Of a DNA stretch of 7,326 nucleotides, positions 7,060 through 7,326 are shown piece by piece. This DNA is from an uncultured Bacteroidota bacterium. Lineage in GTDB: Bacteria; Bacteroidota; Bacteroidia; Bacteroidales; CAIWKO01. Every line of letters begins with the position of its first letter. Position 1 is the first letter of the stretch. A program made the translations under genes and the position numbers. The stretch is from contig CALGYY010000295.1 of NCBI GenBank assembly GCA_937934705.1, forward strand, positions 1-7,326, in the 5' to 3' direction. The notes beneath the pieces are model-generated. The model did no database searches, was not told where the DNA came from, and worked only from the letters and a program-made list of their open reading frames with translations.

Positions 7060-7103
7060 AACGGGGTATCGGAGTACCGGAGTATCGGAGTACCGGAGTA
7101 CGG
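7026..7103. repeat. Octamer tandem array GTATCGGR, nine full units plus a partial
   Basis: Nine consecutive 8-bp units start at 7026, 7034, 7042, 7050, 7058, 7066, 7074, 7082 and 7090, followed by a six-base remnant (7098-7103). Consensus is GTATCGG followed by A or G. Variants are GTAACGGG (7058) and GTACCGGA (7074, 7090). The 8-bp period is not a multiple of three, so it does not look like a coding repeat. No unique spacers separate the units, which rules out CRISPR. Confidence 0.92.
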
Positions 7104-7108
7104 CTGGC

Positions 7109-7140
7109 CTTTGACTTTTTGACTTGCCGACTTTCGACCT
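7109..7140. repeat. Degenerate octamer array, TTTTGACT-like, about four units
   Basis: CTTTGACT (7109-7116), TTTTGACT (7117-7124), TGCCGACT (7125-7132) and a shifted TTCGACCT (7133-7140) keep an 8-bp period with a GACT core. The last unit is out of register by one base. This family shares only its period with the neighbouring GTATCGGR array. Confidence 0.65.
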
Positions 7141-7155
7141 ATCCCACGTCTCCTC

Positions 7156-7208
7156 CATCACCTTCATCACCTTCATCACCTTCGTCACCTTCGTCACCTT
7201 CATCACCC
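7156..7208. repeat. Nonamer tandem array CATCACCTT, five units plus a partial
   Basis: Five 9-bp units begin at 7156, 7165, 7174, 7183 and 7192. Three are CATCACCTT and two are CGTCACCTT. A sixth partial unit (7201-7208) merges into the TCACCCG family, which shares the TCACC core. The minus strand reads as a repeated Lys-Val-Met/Thr peptide, but the frame has no other gene-like feature. Confidence 0.9.
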
Positions 7209-7256
7209 GTCACCCGTCACTTTATCACCCGGTCACCCGGTTACCCGGTCACCCGG
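7203..7256. repeat. TCACCCG / TCACCCGG tandem array
   Basis: Two heptamers TCACCCG (7203-7209, 7210-7216) and a broken unit TCAC+TTTA (7217-7224) are followed by four octamers. Three of these are TCACCCGG (7225, 7233, 7249) and one is TTACCCGG (7241). The change from 7- to 8-bp period within one family suggests slippage or recombination as the source of variation. Confidence 0.88.
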
Positions 7257-7289
7257 TATCGGGGTATCGGAGTATCGGAGTATCGGGGT
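7248..7289. repeat. 42-bp exact direct repeat, copy 2
   Basis: Second copy of 7018-7059. It again spans the junction of the TCACCCGG units and the GTATCGGR units and ends where the octamer array stops. Confidence 0.88.
7257..7288. repeat. Second octamer array, TATCGGRG register (same family as GTATCGGR)
   Basis: Four 8-bp units (7257, 7265, 7273, 7281) read TATCGGGG, TATCGGAG, TATCGGAG and TATCGGGG, the same order of variants as in the first four units of the 7026 array. This fits duplication of a block, not independent growth. Confidence 0.9.
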
Positions 7290-7299
7290 TAGGTTAATC

Positions 7300-7326
7300 G
7301 ATATTGGAAATTGGATATTAGATATT
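7300..7326. repeat. AT-rich heptamer array GATATTG/GAAATTG/GATATTA, running off window
   Basis: Seven-base units begin at 7300, 7307, 7314 and 7321 (GATATTG, GAAATTG, GATATTA, GATATT). The last is cut by the window end, so the array may continue. It is AT-rich, unlike the G/C-rich arrays beside it. Confidence 0.75.

Noticed and set aside
7012..7206. Minus-strand 64-codon open frame reading repeated KVMKV and RYSDTP motifs
   Set aside because: It consists of translated tandem repeats whose 8-bp period does not preserve frame; no ribosome site or domain supports a protein.
7012..7289. CRISPR array
   Set aside because: Units are 7-9 bp and directly adjacent, with no 25-40 bp spacers and no cas genes nearby.
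7018..7289. Insertion sequence or transposon flanked by the 42-bp direct repeats
   Set aside because: The 230-bp period contains only short tandem repeats, with no transposase and no terminal inverted repeats; 42 bp is also too long for a target-site duplication.

Overview
The window is dominated by one leftward (minus-strand) operon for building and decorating a surface glycan. It looks bacterial and most like a Bacteroidota genome. The hints are starts mostly without strong Shine-Dalgarno sequences, a perfect TAnnTTTG (-7 type) box upstream of the first gene, and intergenic DNA full of very short tandem repeats. This placement is an inference from style, not from a marker gene.

Layout, in transcription order from right to left. 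(1) 6956-7326 has no credible gene. From about 7012 on it is a mosaic of 7-, 8- and 9-bp tandem repeat families, including an exact 42-bp duplication 230 bp apart. A candidate promoter lies between the mosaic and the first gene. (2) 5972-6922 encodes a family 2, two-TM polyprenyl-phosphate glycosyltransferase of GtrB/ArnC/DPM1 type. (3) 4840-5991 and (4) 3740-4843 encode two GT-B glycosyltransferases of GT4 type. (5) 2412-3743 encodes a Wzx-like multi-spanning flippase. (6) 1379-2422 encodes a PAPS-dependent sulfotransferase. (7) 262-1395 encodes a third, more divergent GT-B glycosyltransferase. (8) After a 90-bp gap, which may hold a weak terminator, 1-172 is the N-terminal fragment of a MiaB/RimO-like radical SAM protein running off the window.

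Genes 2-7 all overlap their neighbours (20, 4, 4, 11 and 17 bp), so they are very probably co-transcribed and translationally coupled. Together they suggest cytoplasmic assembly of a lipid-linked oligosaccharide by glycosyltransferases, sulfation by the sulfotransferase, and export by the flippase. The GT2 enzyme may supply a polyprenyl-phosphate-linked sugar. No initiating phosphoglycosyltransferase, Wzy polymerase, ligase or sugar-nucleotide synthesis gene is present, so the pathway is incomplete here.

I see no clearly new system. The points most worth a second look are the repeat mosaic next to the operon promoter, the sulfotransferase in the glycan operon, and the MiaB-like protein in which a normally conserved cluster cysteine is replaced by serine.
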